Assembly (NCBI RefSeq): GCF_030064165.1 | Contig: NZ_CP125947.1 | Coordinates: 4,774,001 to 4,838,000 of the forward strand | Length of the DNA: 64,000 nucleotides | Reading direction: 5' to 3' | Source of the DNA: Comamonas resistens | GTDB taxonomy: Bacteria; Pseudomonadota; Gammaproteobacteria; Burkholderiales; Burkholderiaceae_C | In this document: positions 16,417 through 25,732 of the stretch, in pieces | How the letters are laid out: each line of letters opens with the position of its first letter | Position numbering within the stretch: position 1 is the first letter of the stretch | Program-made: the position numbers and the translations under genes | Notes under the pieces: model-generated | Databases searched by the model: none | What the model was told of the DNA's origin: nothing | The model's input: the letters and a program-made list of their open reading frames with translations, nothing else

Positions 16417-19295
16417 TGCGCTGGAAGCTCCCTTGGCCGAATCTGGACGCATCTGGCGCTGGCGATGACGAGCAGCCGGACGGCTGGCAGCGCCACGTCG
16501 AAGCCTTGCGCCAGGCCGGCATCCCTGAACCCGGCACGGCGGTCCAGGGTCGCAGGCCGGCGACCGTGGCGGACGAGCAGGCGCTGTACGACGTCGCGCC
16601 ATCCTTCACCGAACTGCTGCCGTGGGTGGAATTCCTGCCCGGGTCGAAGTCCATGCTGCTGGAGGATGGGCAATCGGTCGCGGCCTTCTACGAGTTGGTG
16701 CCGCTGGGCACCGAGGGCCGGGAACCCGGCTGGCTCGCGCATGCCCGCGATGCCTTGGAGAACGCGCTCCAGGACTCGTTCGATGAACTGGACGAGAACC
16801 CCTGGGTACTCCAGCTCTACGCGCAGGACGAACCCAGCTTCGATCAGTACATGCAGACCCTGCGCGACTACGTGCAGCCGCGCGCCCGCAATACGGCCTT
16901 CACCGAGTTCTACCTGCGCTTCTTCGGTCACCACCTGCGCGCGGTCGCCAAGCCGGGCGGGCTGTTCGAGGACACGGTGGTCACGCGGCTGCGCTGGCGC
17001 GGACAGACGCGGCGCGTGCGCATGGTGATCTATCGCCGTGCCACAAACCAGGCAAGCCGTCGCGGTCAGACGCCCGAACAGATGCTGAACATCGTCTGCG
17101 ACCGCCTGTGCGGCGGGCTGGCGAACGCCGGCATCCAGGCCCGGCGCATGGCCGCAGCCGATGTCCATGACTGGCTGCTGCGGTGGTTCAACCCGAACCC
17201 CACGCTGCTCGGGCCTGGTGCCGAGGATCGGGAGCGCTTTTATGCGCTGGCACGCTACCCCGACAGTACCGAGGGCAGCGAAGACGGCGAGATCGAACTG
17301 GCGAGTGGGCGGGATTTCAGCCAGCGGCTATTCTTCGGCCAGCCGCGCTCCGACGTCGCGCAGGGCACCTGGTGCTTCGACGGCATGCCGCACCGTGTGC
17401 TGATCACCGACCGCTTGCGCATGCCGCCCGGCACGGGACACCTGACGGGAGAGACGCGCAAGGGCGATGCGATCAACACGCTGTTCGACCAGATGCCGGA
17501 AGACACCTTGATGTGTCTCACCATCGTTGCCACGCCGCAGGATGTGTTGGAAGCGGACTTGAACCACCTGGCGAAGAAGGCCGTGGGCGAGACGCTGGCG
17601 TCGGAACAGACGCTCAAGGATGTGCATGAGGCACGCTCCCTCATCGGCAGCGCGCACAAACTCTACCGGGGGACGCTGGCTTTCTACCTGCGCGGGCGAG
17701 ATGAGGCGGAACTGGATCGGCGCGGTCTGGACTTGGCGAACGTCATGCTCAACGCCGGCCTGCAGCCGGTGCGCGAGGATGACGAGGTGGCACCGCTCAA
17801 CAGCTACCTGCGCTGGTTGCCGTGCTGCTACAACCCTGGCCAGGATCGGCGCAAGTGGTACACGCAACTGATGTTCGCCCAGCACGCGGCGAACTTGTCG
17901 CCGGTGTGGGGCCGTGCCCAGGGTACAGGGCACCCCGGCATCACCATGTTCAATCGCGGTGGCGGGCCGATCACCTTCGACCCGCTCAACCGCCTGGACC
18001 GGCAGATGAACGCCCATCTATTCCTGTTCGGTCCTACCGGCTCCGGCAAGAGTGCAACGCTCAACAACCTCTTGAACCAGGTCACGGCCATCTACCGGCC
18101 ACGGTTGTTCATCGTGGAAGCCGGCAACAGCTTCGGCCTGTTCAGCGACTTCGCGCGCAAGCTCGGGCTCACCGTGAACCGGGTCAAGCTGGCCCCTGGC
18201 TCCGGCATCAGCCTAGCGCCGTTCGCAGACGCACGCCGGCTGATCGAAACGCCCAGCGACGTGCAGACGCTCGATGCCGATGCGCTGGATGAAGACCAGC
18301 CGCCGGATACCCCGGCCATGGAAGCGGATGAACAGCGAGATGTGCTGGGCGAGTTGGAGATCACGGCCCGGCTGATGATCACGGGCGGAGAAGATAAGGA
18401 AGAAGCCCGGATGACGCGGGCCGACCGTTCGCTGATCCGCCAATGCATCCTCGATGCCGCCGAGCAGTGCGTGGCCGAGAAACGTACGGTACTCACGCGC
18501 GACGTGCGCAACGCGCTGCGCGCCCGGGGCCAAGACCCGACGCTGCCCGAGATGCGGCGCGTGCGGTTGCTGGAGATGGCAGACGCGATGGATATGTTCT
18601 GCCAAGGCACGGACGGCGAGATGTTCGACCGCGACGGATCTCCGTGGCCCGAGGCCGATATCACCCTGGTGGATCTCGCAACGTATGCCCGCGAGGGCTA
18701 CAACGCCCAGCTTTCCATCGCCTACATCAGCCTGATCAGCACGGTGAACAACATCGCCGAACGCGACCAGTACCTGGGCCGTCCCATCGTCAACGTCACA
18801 GACGAAGGACACATCATCACCAAAAATCCATTGCTTGCCCCCTACGTGGTCAAGATCACAAAAATGTGGCGGAAGCTGGGTGCCTGGTACTGGTTGGCTA
18901 CGCAAAATATCGACGATCTGCCGCGTGCTGCCGAGCCGATGTTGAACATGATCGAATGGTGGATTTGCCTGTCGATGCCGCCGGACGAGGTGGAAAAAAT
19001 CGCCAGGTTCCGCGAACTCTCACCAGCGCAAAAGGCGTTGATGCTGTCCGCCCGCAAGGAGGCGGGAAAATTCACCGAGGGCGTCATCCTGTCGAAGTCG
19101 CTGGAGGTGCTATTCCGCGCCGTGCCGCCGAGCCTGTACCTCGCGCTCGCGCAAACCGAACCCGAAGAGAAAGCCGAGCGCTACCAGCTCATGCAGCAAT
19201 ACGGCTGCAACGAACTGGAAGCGGCCTTCAAGGTCGCCGAGAAGATCGACCGGGCACGGGGCATCGAATCGCCCGCGCTGAACCTGCCGCAATAG
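16416..19295 (+). CDS. Conjugative transfer ATPase, TraC/VirB4-like (TIGR03744, PFL_4706)
   Basis: 959 aa cytoplasmic ATPase powering pilus assembly and channel function. The N-terminal TraC-type domain covers ~1-500; Walker A is GPTGSGKS at ~539-546. A Walker B-like stretch with NVTDEGHII lies near residue 790. Length and position after the lipoprotein are typical. It starts at the last base of the preceding stop. Confidence 0.92.
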   Translation: MRWKLPWPNLDASGAGDDEQPDGWQRHVEALRQAGIPEPGTAVQGRRPATVADEQALYDVAPSFTELLPWVEFLPGSKSMLLEDGQSVAAFYELVPLGTEGREPGWLAHARDALENALQDSFDELDENPWVLQLYAQDEPSFDQYMQTLRDYVQPRARNTAFTEFYLRFFGHHLRAVAKPGGLFEDTVVTRLRWRGQTRRVRMVIYRRATNQASRRGQTPEQMLNIVCDRLCGGLANAGIQARRMAAADVHDWLLRWFNPNPTLLGPGAEDRERFYALARYPDSTEGSEDGEIELASGRDFSQRLFFGQPRSDVAQGTWCFDGMPHRVLITDRLRMPPGTGHLTGETRKGDAINTLFDQMPEDTLMCLTIVATPQDVLEADLNHLAKKAVGETLASEQTLKDVHEARSLIGSAHKLYRGTLAFYLRGRDEAELDRRGLDLANVMLNAGLQPVREDDEVAPLNSYLRWLPCCYNPGQDRRKWYTQLMFAQHAANLSPVWGRAQGTGHPGITMFNRGGGPITFDPLNRLDRQMNAHLFLFGPTGSGKSATLNNLLNQVTAIYRPRLFIVEAGNSFGLFSDFARKLGLTVNRVKLAPGSGISLAPFADARRLIETPSDVQTLDADALDEDQPPDTPAMEADEQRDVLGELEITARLMITGGEDKEEARMTRADRSLIRQCILDAAEQCVAEKRTVLTRDVRNALRARGQDPTLPEMRRVRLLEMADAMDMFCQGTDGEMFDRDGSPWPEADITLVDLATYAREGYNAQLSIAYISLISTVNNIAERDQYLGRPIVNVTDEGHIITKNPLLAPYVVKITKMWRKLGAWYWLATQNIDDLPRAAEPMLNMIEWWICLSMPPDEVEKIARFRELSPAQKALMLSARKEAGKFTEGVILSKSLEVLFRAVPPSLYLALAQTEPEEKAERYQLMQQYGCNELEAAFKVAEKIDRARGIESPALNLPQ

Positions 19296-19310
19296 CCGCC
19301 GGAGAACGCC

Positions 19311-20096
19311 ATGAAGCCGAAACGTCCTTCCATCCCAATACCAATACAGGTTCAGGCGTATCGCCGCCGTCGCCGTGGACGGTCTCGTTGGCCTTGGGCC
19401 TTGGTCGCTGCACTGATCGCGCTGCTGCTGATCTGGCTCGTGTCCCGGCCGCCCGACGAATCCTCGCCGCAACCGCCCACGGCGGTCAGCACGGCACAGG
19501 TCGATGGGCCGCCATGGCTGATGGGCAACCCAGAGGGCCGTTTCATGCTGACGCTCTATGCGGACCTGGAATGCCCGTTCTGCCGGGAGTACTTCCCGCA
19601 GATCAAGCGGTGGGTGGGCAGCAACGCCGATGTGGCCCTGCAATGGCAGCACCTGCCTCTGGCCGCACACGAGCCTGCCGCGTCAACCGAGGCACGCCTG
19701 GCGGAATGCGCCGCCGAAGCTGGCGGGCATGCCGCGTTCTGGCAAGCCGTCGAGTGGGTCTATGCCCATACGCGTAGCGACGGCCAAGGCTTGCCTGATG
19801 GCTTACGCTACCCCGAATCAACGCCAGCCATTGAGCAATGCCTGGCGAGCGAACAAACCGAGGCGACCATCCGCACCCAGGCCGCTGAAGCCACGAAAAG
19901 CGGAGTGACCGCCACGCCGTCGCTGCGTGTGCTCGATCGCCAGACTGGCCAAGCCATTCTGCTGCAGGGACCGGTCGAAGGCGATGCCTTGCTGTCTGCT
20001 ATGGACATGCTGGCGACCGAAGATACGGCCAGCGGCGCATCCGCCATCCCCACATCCGAAATGCCTGCCGACGTTGTCGGCGACATGCCCAGGTAG
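19311..20096 (+). CDS. Membrane-anchored DsbA/DsbG-like thioredoxin-fold protein
   Basis: 261 aa. Arg-rich N-terminus, transmembrane helix at ~27-44, then a periplasmic DsbA-like domain with the active site C88-P-F-C91 and a cis-proline region around TATPSL near residue 205. It probably makes or isomerises disulfides in transfer proteins such as the Cys-rich TIGR03756 protein. It lies 15 bases after the VirB4-like ATPase. Confidence 0.85.
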   Translation: MKPKRPSIPIPIQVQAYRRRRRGRSRWPWALVAALIALLLIWLVSRPPDESSPQPPTAVSTAQVDGPPWLMGNPEGRFMLTLYADLECPFCREYFPQIKRWVGSNADVALQWQHLPLAAHEPAASTEARLAECAAEAGGHAAFWQAVEWVYAHTRSDGQGLPDGLRYPESTPAIEQCLASEQTEATIRTQAAEATKSGVTATPSLRVLDRQTGQAILLQGPVEGDALLSAMDMLATEDTASGASAIPTSEMPADVVGDMPR

Positions 20097-20282
20097 CCCT
20101 CGGTCTTGGAGGCTACGGCACGGCTTTGCCGCGCTGACCGCTACCCGTTCGCTTCGCATCCTGGCTGCGAACAATCACCGCTGTGCGGTGGTGGATGCAT
20201 CTTGTTCCGCTGTTTCCATCCCCAGGAGGGCTTGCCCCTTCCAGGGTTCGCACCCTCCGATCTCATCGTCAGGAGGTTTGCC

Positions 20283-20777
20283 ATGTCTTCTCTAGTCAAT
20301 GATGCCTGTACAGGGTGTCTCTCTACTATCACACCCCAGTCCGATGACTGGATCATCCAGAAAGCCATCGAAGTGCTGGAACAGCGTATGTTCAAGGCAG
20401 GTCCGCTCCTTGAGCGGCCTCAAGCCGTGAAGGACTATCTGCGCCTGAAACTTGTCGCCGAGCCCAATGAAGTGTTCGCCATCTTGTTCATGAACAGCCA
20501 GCATGAGGTGCTGGCCTACGAACCGATGTTCAAGGGCACCATCGATTCGGCTGGCGTACATCCTCGCGTTGTCTTGCAGAGGGCCTTGGAGCTGAATGCT
20601 GCCGCCGCGATTTTTCCCCACCAACACCCATCGGGCAAAACGGAACCATCAAGTGCGGACCGCCAGTTGACCACCCACCTGAAGACCGCGCTGGAATTCA
20701 TCGATGTGCGGGTACTGGACCACATCATCGTCGGCAAGGGCACCCCATACTCTTTCGCAGAGTCCGGCCTGCTATAG
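20283..20777 (+). CDS. radC: RadC-family protein (JAB1/MPN+ domain)
   Basis: 164 aa, MPN+ metalloprotease-fold domain only; the helix-hairpin-helix part of chromosomal RadC is absent. The metal site reads HQHPSG...PSSAD, where most RadC proteins have HNHPSG. Mobile elements of this class commonly carry such a short RadC, and its biochemical role is unsettled. The ATG at 20283 follows AGGAGG; the longer open frame upstream is non-coding in character. A terminator follows. Confidence 0.88.
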   Translation: MSSLVNDACTGCLSTITPQSDDWIIQKAIEVLEQRMFKAGPLLERPQAVKDYLRLKLVAEPNEVFAILFMNSQHEVLAYEPMFKGTIDSAGVHPRVVLQRALELNAAAAIFPHQHPSGKTEPSSADRQLTTHLKTALEFIDVRVLDHIIVGKGTPYSFAESGLL

Positions 20778-20805
20778 CAGCAATGGCATCAGTTTCACTG
20801 ATCAC

Positions 20806-20835
20806 TGCGGGAGCTTCGACTCCCGCATTTTCTTT
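20806..20835 (+). terminator. Rho-independent terminator after radC
   Basis: TGCGGGAG and CTCCCGCA form an 8-base-pair stem with a 6-base loop, followed by ATTTTCTTT. It ends the RadC transcript before the convergent HTH gene. Confidence 0.75.
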
Positions 20836-20868
20836 GCGGCAAGACAAGAGCGTCGATCCTCGGGTTGC

Positions 20869-21345
20869 TCATTCGGCGATCTGCTTGCGGGCCTCGCGCA
20901 CCCCCATCTTGAGCACTTCGCGCACGCGCACCAGTTGCGCCTCGCGCGGGGTGACCTGGCCTTTTTCCCATTTGTAGACGCTCAGCGTCGAGACACCGAG
21001 CAGGCGCGCCATTTCATTCTGGGTCATGCCGAATGCCTTTCGCTTGGCCGCGAGCGCCTCATGGCTGAAAACAAACGCACGCTTCCTGCGCTTGCCTGTG
21101 ACCTGTCCGGAAGCGCCCTCCACTGGCTGCTGCGGCGGCCGGCGTTCGGCTGTCGCCATCGCTCTTTCCAGCGCCTTGGCGAGGCTACGCACCTGACCCG
21201 CCAGTTCCTTGACGTCGCGTTTGAGCGCAGCAACGTCTCCGCGCTGACTCATCACCGCCTTGCGCAGAGAGGACATCTCTTTCTTGTTGTCCTTGCGCGC
21301 AATGCGAGCAACCTCCGATCTGAACGATTCAGAAAATGCAGTCAT
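20869..21345 (-). CDS. XRE-type helix-turn-helix protein with coiled-coil N-terminus
   Basis: 158 aa. The N-terminal ~75 residues are charged and helical (probable coiled coil). Residues ~105-150 form an XRE HTH with MTQNEMARLLGVSTLSVYKW at its core. It may regulate transfer genes or act as an accessory factor of the element. The ATG at 21345 is preferred; a GTG 12 bases upstream is possible. It is followed upstream by the HU gene on the same strand. Confidence 0.78.
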   Translation of the reverse strand: MTAFSESFRSEVARIARKDNKKEMSSLRKAVMSQRGDVAALKRDVKELAGQVRSLAKALERAMATAERRPPQQPVEGASGQVTGKRRKRAFVFSHEALAAKRKAFGMTQNEMARLLGVSTLSVYKWEKGQVTPREAQLVRVREVLKMGVREARKQIAE

Positions 21346-21438
21346 GGTCTGTGGCACCCTCGCCGATGAGTTGAATGAAGGTCACTCGAAGCACCAAAGC
21401 CGTCAGGTGTCGCCACCCGCAGCAAGCCCCAGGTGGAC

Positions 21439-21741
21439 TTATTTACCCGCCTTGCGCTTTGCGGCCTTGGGGTCGACAGCAGCCTTGAACTTTGCGCCCG
21501 CCACAAACTTCGGAACGGTCGACGCGGGGATCTTCAGGGCCACACCGGTAGCAGGGTTCTTGCCGGTACGGGCTGCACGCTTCGCGGACTTGAAGGTGCC
21601 AAAGCCCACCAACTGGACGACATCGCCTTTTTTGACAGCGGTCTGGATGGTCTCGATCAGGGTATCGAGCACGGCATTGGTAGCAGCCTTGGACAGATCG
21701 TTCTTGGAAGCGAGGATTTCCACGAGTTCGGCGCGATTCAT
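21439..21741 (-). CDS. HU-family DNA-binding protein
   Basis: 100 aa histone-like protein that bends DNA as a dimer. It begins MNRAELVEILAS and has the family signature GFGTFKSAKRAARTGKNPATG near residues 47-67 (split here). A lysine-rich tail PKAAKRKAGK follows. Element-borne HU proteins probably support excision/transfer complexes or silencing of the element. Confidence 0.9.
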   Translation of the reverse strand: MNRAELVEILASKNDLSKAATNAVLDTLIETIQTAVKKGDVVQLVGFGTFKSAKRAARTGKNPATGVALKIPASTVPKFVAGAKFKAAVDPKAAKRKAGK

Positions 21742-21938
21742 AGGAATGGGTATCCGTTGAGAGTGAAGAATCGTAATTTATAACCGATCGCAAGTTATGT
21801 GTCGCAGAAAGCGCTCGCTGAGCCTTCGGACATACATCCACCTTCTGCGCAGGTATCGCCGTTACAACCAATCTAGCTGAGAGCCTGAGTAGGCCAGACC
21901 TTTCTCGCAACACCGAGGGGAAGATGATGCAGATGGTT

Positions 21939-22190
21939 CTAGAAGTAGTTGACCAGGCCGATCACAGCGGTGACCGTGAAATAGGCTTGCAGAGCCAAAA
22001 ATCCGAACAGGCGCTTGCGAAACGCCATTCCAACGAACATGGCGTTGCTGACAAAGAACAAGACCCAAGCGAACTTGACATGCTCCCCATTGAATGAAAG
22101 AAGCATAGACCCCCCCGCGCTGAAGAAGGACGCCACGCATTCCGTCTTGTTGCGGCGTACGTACTCGACTGTTGAAGCCAGGAGCCGCAT
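21939..22190 (-). CDS. Small membrane protein, unknown function
   Basis: About 83 aa from the ATG at 22190, with two or three hydrophobic segments (around 18-35, 36-50 and 55-80). The frame can also be read from 22283, but the extra N-terminus is polar and unconvincing. No family recognised. It lies between the HU gene and the TIGR03757 gene, on the strand opposite to the transfer genes. Confidence 0.5.
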   Translation of the reverse strand: MRLLASTVEYVRRNKTECVASFFSAGGSMLLSFNGEHVKFAWVLFFVSNAMFVGMAFRKRLFGFLALQAYFTVTAVIGLVNYF

Positions 22191-22557
22191 GCGGTGACTC
22201 GCGCGCGCGCAGTCGGCACCATCTTGTGGCCGAGGCGGTTTGTCGGAGTTGCACGGAACCATGGCGCCAATGTAGAAACTCACCGTGCCAACGTCTCAAT
22301 AAACCGTGTTTCCTGCCATCTCCGGTTGACGCTTGACAGATCCATTTGTGCCGGGCAGCAAGCCTGCCCCTCTCTTCGGGTGAGGAGCGGCCATGGCCCT
22401 CCTGCTGTCTCGGATGGCTTGTGCAGGGTCGAGTTCATTTCTGCGGGCTGCGTGGTGTCCACTGGCAAATAGGACACGCCGAGTTGCGCATTGTTTGCCC
22501 CTAAAGAGCATGCGTCAGCGTCTCATAGACATCTGATCACTTTCTGGGGCTCTCGAC
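22191..22557. other. Gene-poor stretch before the second transfer block
   Basis: No convincing gene. A minus-strand frame of 65 codons (22280-22477) is open but has no recognisable family or signal. This interval probably holds the promoter of the TIGR03757-03756-03755-TraG operon on the plus strand and that of the small membrane protein on the minus strand. Confidence 0.35.
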
Positions 22558-23004
22558 ATGTCGGCATCTCATTCACGGTTCGCTCCGGGCTGGCGAACTC
22601 TCGGCCTGGCCGTGGCACTGCCGGCCGCTCTGGCTGTTTTCAGCCCGGCCACCTTCGCCGCGGACGTTGTGGTCGTCACCGACAGCCATCACCCGGTCAA
22701 GACCATGGGCGGTGAGCGGCTGATCGAGCTGGACGAAGCCCACCGGATTGAAGCGGAGCTTTCGGCAGAACTGCCCACCGATCCGGAACAGGCGACGGCC
22801 ATCGCCAAGCGACGGCTCTCCAGCGGCGGCGCTGACCTGCAGCGCCGCATCGCCATCGCATACCAAGGCGTCACCGACGCTTGGAGCCTGGGTGTCACCA
22901 GCATCCCGGCAATCGTGGTGGACCAGCGCTACGTGGTCTATGGCGAGCCGGACGTGGCACGCGCCGTCGCGCGCATCGAGCAGCACCGGAGGGCACAGCC
23001 ATGA
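22558..23004 (+). CDS. TIGR03757-family ICE protein
   Basis: 148 aa exported protein (signal peptide ~33 residues, TFAAD). It has a thioredoxin-like end containing a cis-Pro-like SIPAIVVDQRYVVYG stretch (~120-134) but no CXXC. This resembles the TrbC-type assembly proteins of F-like systems. It overlaps the next start (ATGA) and opens the second transfer operon. Confidence 0.8.
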   Translation: MSASHSRFAPGWRTLGLAVALPAALAVFSPATFAADVVVVTDSHHPVKTMGGERLIELDEAHRIEAELSAELPTDPEQATAIAKRRLSSGGADLQRRIAIAYQGVTDAWSLGVTSIPAIVVDQRYVVYGEPDVARAVARIEQHRRAQP

Positions 23005-23948
23005 CTCGCACATTTGACTTGGTGCGCCGCCTGCGCGCTGGCGTGGCGTCCGTGCTGCTGTTGAGCGCCACGGGCAGCTACGCCCTCAACACAGCAACGA
23101 TCGTGGGCTCCGTGGCTTCGCCTGACTGCCTGGAGTACCGGGTGGTGGGCATCTGCTACTGGCTCTACTGCTCGTGGGGCGGCTGCACGGTACGCACGTC
23201 CGTCAAAGTGCGCCACTACATCCCCGATGCTGTTGTCTCCAGCTACAGCAACACCGGGGCGAACCCCTGGATCGAAGTCCGGGCGATGAGCATGCCCAAC
23301 CCCACGGCCCAGGCGGGCGGGGACGGAACCACGAACGAAGATCACGAGAACAATCTCGCGAAGTTCAAGAACGCGGACGTCATCGGCCATCCCGGTGCCG
23401 AGGTGTTCAACCAGTTCGTCTCGTCCTCGGGCTACTTCTGCGAAGGCGCGGGCACGGCGTTCATGCCGTACCTGCTCAGTACCCTGGACACGCTGGCCTG
23501 GCGCTACAACGTGCCGGAGATGGTCTACCCCGAAGCGCTGATTCCCGGGATGCGGGAGGTCGGCGCACGCACTTCGATGAATCTCTGGGGGAGCGTGTAT
23601 CCCCGTGGCGGCTTCCTGCACCAGACCGACGACTTCAAGGCTGGCGCAGTGGTGGCCCAGCGCGCGGGTGATGTGGTCACGCGCCGCGGACAGATCCACG
23701 TCTATCAGCCGATGTTGGCGGACTCGCGGCCCGGCTACTGGCCTGCCGGTGCGCTGATGGAGGGCGATGCCTCGACCGGCAAGTGGCAGGAACTCACCCC
23801 CGTCCTGTCCTCGTCCTGCACGGTGTTCCCGCGCAGCGGCTTCCTGACCCAGGCCCAGCAAGGCGACTACGCCTGGGCGCTCTGGCGGCCCTATGCGTGC
23901 TGCCAGCGGCGGGGCCAGGTGTTCCTTGGCAGCATTGATTTCCTCTGA
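23001..23948 (+). CDS. TIGR03756-family ICE protein, TraU-like
   Basis: 315 aa, exported and cysteine rich (CLEYRVVGICYWLYCSWGGC region near residue 40, CCQRRG near the end), consistent with many disulfides. By order and cysteine content it corresponds to TraU of F-type systems, involved in mating-pair stabilisation. The ATG at 23001 overlaps the upstream stop and is followed by a signal peptide (SYALN). Confidence 0.82.
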   Translation: MTRTFDLVRRLRAGVASVLLLSATGSYALNTATIVGSVASPDCLEYRVVGICYWLYCSWGGCTVRTSVKVRHYIPDAVVSSYSNTGANPWIEVRAMSMPNPTAQAGGDGTTNEDHENNLAKFKNADVIGHPGAEVFNQFVSSSGYFCEGAGTAFMPYLLSTLDTLAWRYNVPEMVYPEALIPGMREVGARTSMNLWGSVYPRGGFLHQTDDFKAGAVVAQRAGDVVTRRGQIHVYQPMLADSRPGYWPAGALMEGDASTGKWQELTPVLSSSCTVFPRSGFLTQAQQGDYAWALWRPYACCQRRGQVFLGSIDFL

Positions 23949-23957
23949 GGTGGCGCG

Positions 23958-25352
23958 ATGAAACATCGTGAATTCAAACAACTCTCCGTCCCGGTGCGCC
24001 GCGCGAGGCACGCTCTCGCACTGGCGAGCGCACTGGCGCTGGCCAGCGGCGTGGCCTGGGGACAACTGGGATACCAGACCAGCGGCAGCGTCATCGGCGA
24101 TGACGTCATGTACTCAATCGGCGGCGGCAACGCGGTGTCCATGGGCCGTGCGGCCGGCATGCGTTCCATCGGGGTCGGTGTCGGTTGGAACAGCAACCTG
24201 ATCTGCGGTGACATGAGCATCCAGACCACGTTGAAGAACCAGCTCAACGGCATCACCAACGGGTTCCAGCAGATCATGTCGACGGTGATCCAGAACGCCA
24301 CCAGCGCGGTCGCGTCCCTGCCGGCGCTGATCATCCAGCGGGCCGATCCCGGCCTCTACAACCTGCTCACGAACGGGGTGCTGCAGGCTCGGCTGGACTT
24401 CGACCGCTCCAAGCTGACGTGCCGAGCGATGGCCGAGAAGATGGCTAACATGGCGGGCGGTCAGCTCGGCTGGAGCCAGATGGCGGAAGGCATGGCTTTG
24501 CGCGATGCCGTTTCGAGCACCGATGCCGTCTCGGCCATCGAGCAGGCCGAGACGCGCCGGGGTAACGACGGCGTGCCCTGGGTGGGTGGCGGCAATGCCG
24601 GCGGCGCGGGCCAGTCCGCCATCAAGGTGGTGGGCGATGTCACCCGTGCGGGCTACAACCTGGTCAATGGCCGAGGCGTGACTGACACGTCATCCATCCC
24701 GACCGCCAGTTGCGCGAGCCTGTCGTGCCAGACCTGGACCTCGCCGCAGCAGGCGGTCGAATGGGCCACGCGGGTCCTCGGGGAGCAGGAGCAGCGCACC
24801 TGCGATTCGTGCACGAAGACCGAGACGGTGCCCGGCGTCGGCCTCACGCCTTTGATTCAGGAAGAGTACGAAACCAAGCTGCAGGCGCTTCAGGATTTGG
24901 TCTCCAAGACCAAGAGCACAACGACTGAAAACCTGAGCGAGGCTGGCAGTGCATCGCTGCCGATCACGCGCGGTGTGATCGAAGCGCTGCGCGACGAGCC
25001 GGACCAGCACCTGCTATCACAGCGCCTGGCGTCCGAGGTCGCCCTGTCCTCGGTTCTGGAGAAAGCGCTGCTGCTGCAACGCACGCTGCTGACGGGCAAG
25101 AAGGAACCCAATGTCGCGGCTAATGAGCTTGCCGTGGAGGCAGTGAACAAGGAAAGCGACACGCTCGACCGCGAGATCCGCAACCTCAAGACGGAATTGG
25201 AGCTGCGCCGCGAACTGGCGAACAACTCGCCGATGGCGATCATCCAGCGGCACAGCACGCGCGCGGCTGGCTCGCGCGGTATCTACCAGGGCGATCCGGT
25301 GCCCGACCGCCTCGACCAGTTGCAGAAGGGCAATCCGGGAGGCAACCCATGA
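23958..25352 (+). CDS. TIGR03755-family ICE protein, TraH-like
   Basis: 464 aa exported protein (signal peptide ~35 residues). Gly/Asn/Ser-rich first half, then a long helical part (~290-430) likely to form coiled coils, as in TraH. Part of the mating-pair formation complex by context. It overlaps the following gene by 4 bases. Confidence 0.82.
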   Translation: MKHREFKQLSVPVRRARHALALASALALASGVAWGQLGYQTSGSVIGDDVMYSIGGGNAVSMGRAAGMRSIGVGVGWNSNLICGDMSIQTTLKNQLNGITNGFQQIMSTVIQNATSAVASLPALIIQRADPGLYNLLTNGVLQARLDFDRSKLTCRAMAEKMANMAGGQLGWSQMAEGMALRDAVSSTDAVSAIEQAETRRGNDGVPWVGGGNAGGAGQSAIKVVGDVTRAGYNLVNGRGVTDTSSIPTASCASLSCQTWTSPQQAVEWATRVLGEQEQRTCDSCTKTETVPGVGLTPLIQEEYETKLQALQDLVSKTKSTTTENLSEAGSASLPITRGVIEALRDEPDQHLLSQRLASEVALSSVLEKALLLQRTLLTGKKEPNVAANELAVEAVNKESDTLDREIRNLKTELELRRELANNSPMAIIQRHSTRAAGSRGIYQGDPVPDRLDQLQKGNPGGNP

Positions 25353-25717
25353 GCCCGATGCGCGCAAGCTGGCTGCGGCCGCACTGGCTGTTCAGCCGCC
25401 GCACGGCAAAGGCGCTGCTGTGGACGGTGGTGATCGTTGCTTCCGCCGTGGGAGCCAACGTCGCCGGCATTTACCTGGTCGGCAGCATTGCCGGCTGGGA
25501 CCGGTGGCTGGCAGCCGCCTCAGGCTACTTCCTGGTGTGGCGGTTGTGCCTGTACGGGGCGACGGTCTATGGCTGGGTCTGGATGCGTCGGCGGCTGTTG
25601 GCGCGCGAGGCCGATCACGAAGCCGTGCGGCAGGCACGGCGCCGCCTGCTGCGCAGCGAGATCGCCGGCGTCGTCGCCATCGTGGCGCTCGAAGCCAGCC
25701 TGCTGATGCAGGGCTGA
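25349..25717 (+). CDS. Small ICE membrane protein
   Basis: 122 aa with hydrophobic segments at ~22-45, ~52-75 and ~100-120 and an Arg-rich cytoplasmic stretch. A gene of this size sits between the TraH-like and TraG genes in related elements; function unknown. Confidence 0.7.
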   Translation: MSPMRASWLRPHWLFSRRTAKALLWTVVIVASAVGANVAGIYLVGSIAGWDRWLAAASGYFLVWRLCLYGATVYGWVWMRRRLLAREADHEAVRQARRRLLRSEIAGVVAIVALEASLLMQG

Positions 25718-25732
25718 GGGGAGGTTCGGGTC

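Noticed and set aside
20283-20777. RadC as a DNA-repair enzyme and its HQH variant as a special finding
   Set aside because: Short RadC proteins are routine in mobile elements and the His ligands are intact; the Gln replaces a non-ligand residue.
22280-22477. 65-codon minus-strand frame
   Set aside because: No family, ribosome site or partner; left as non-coding.
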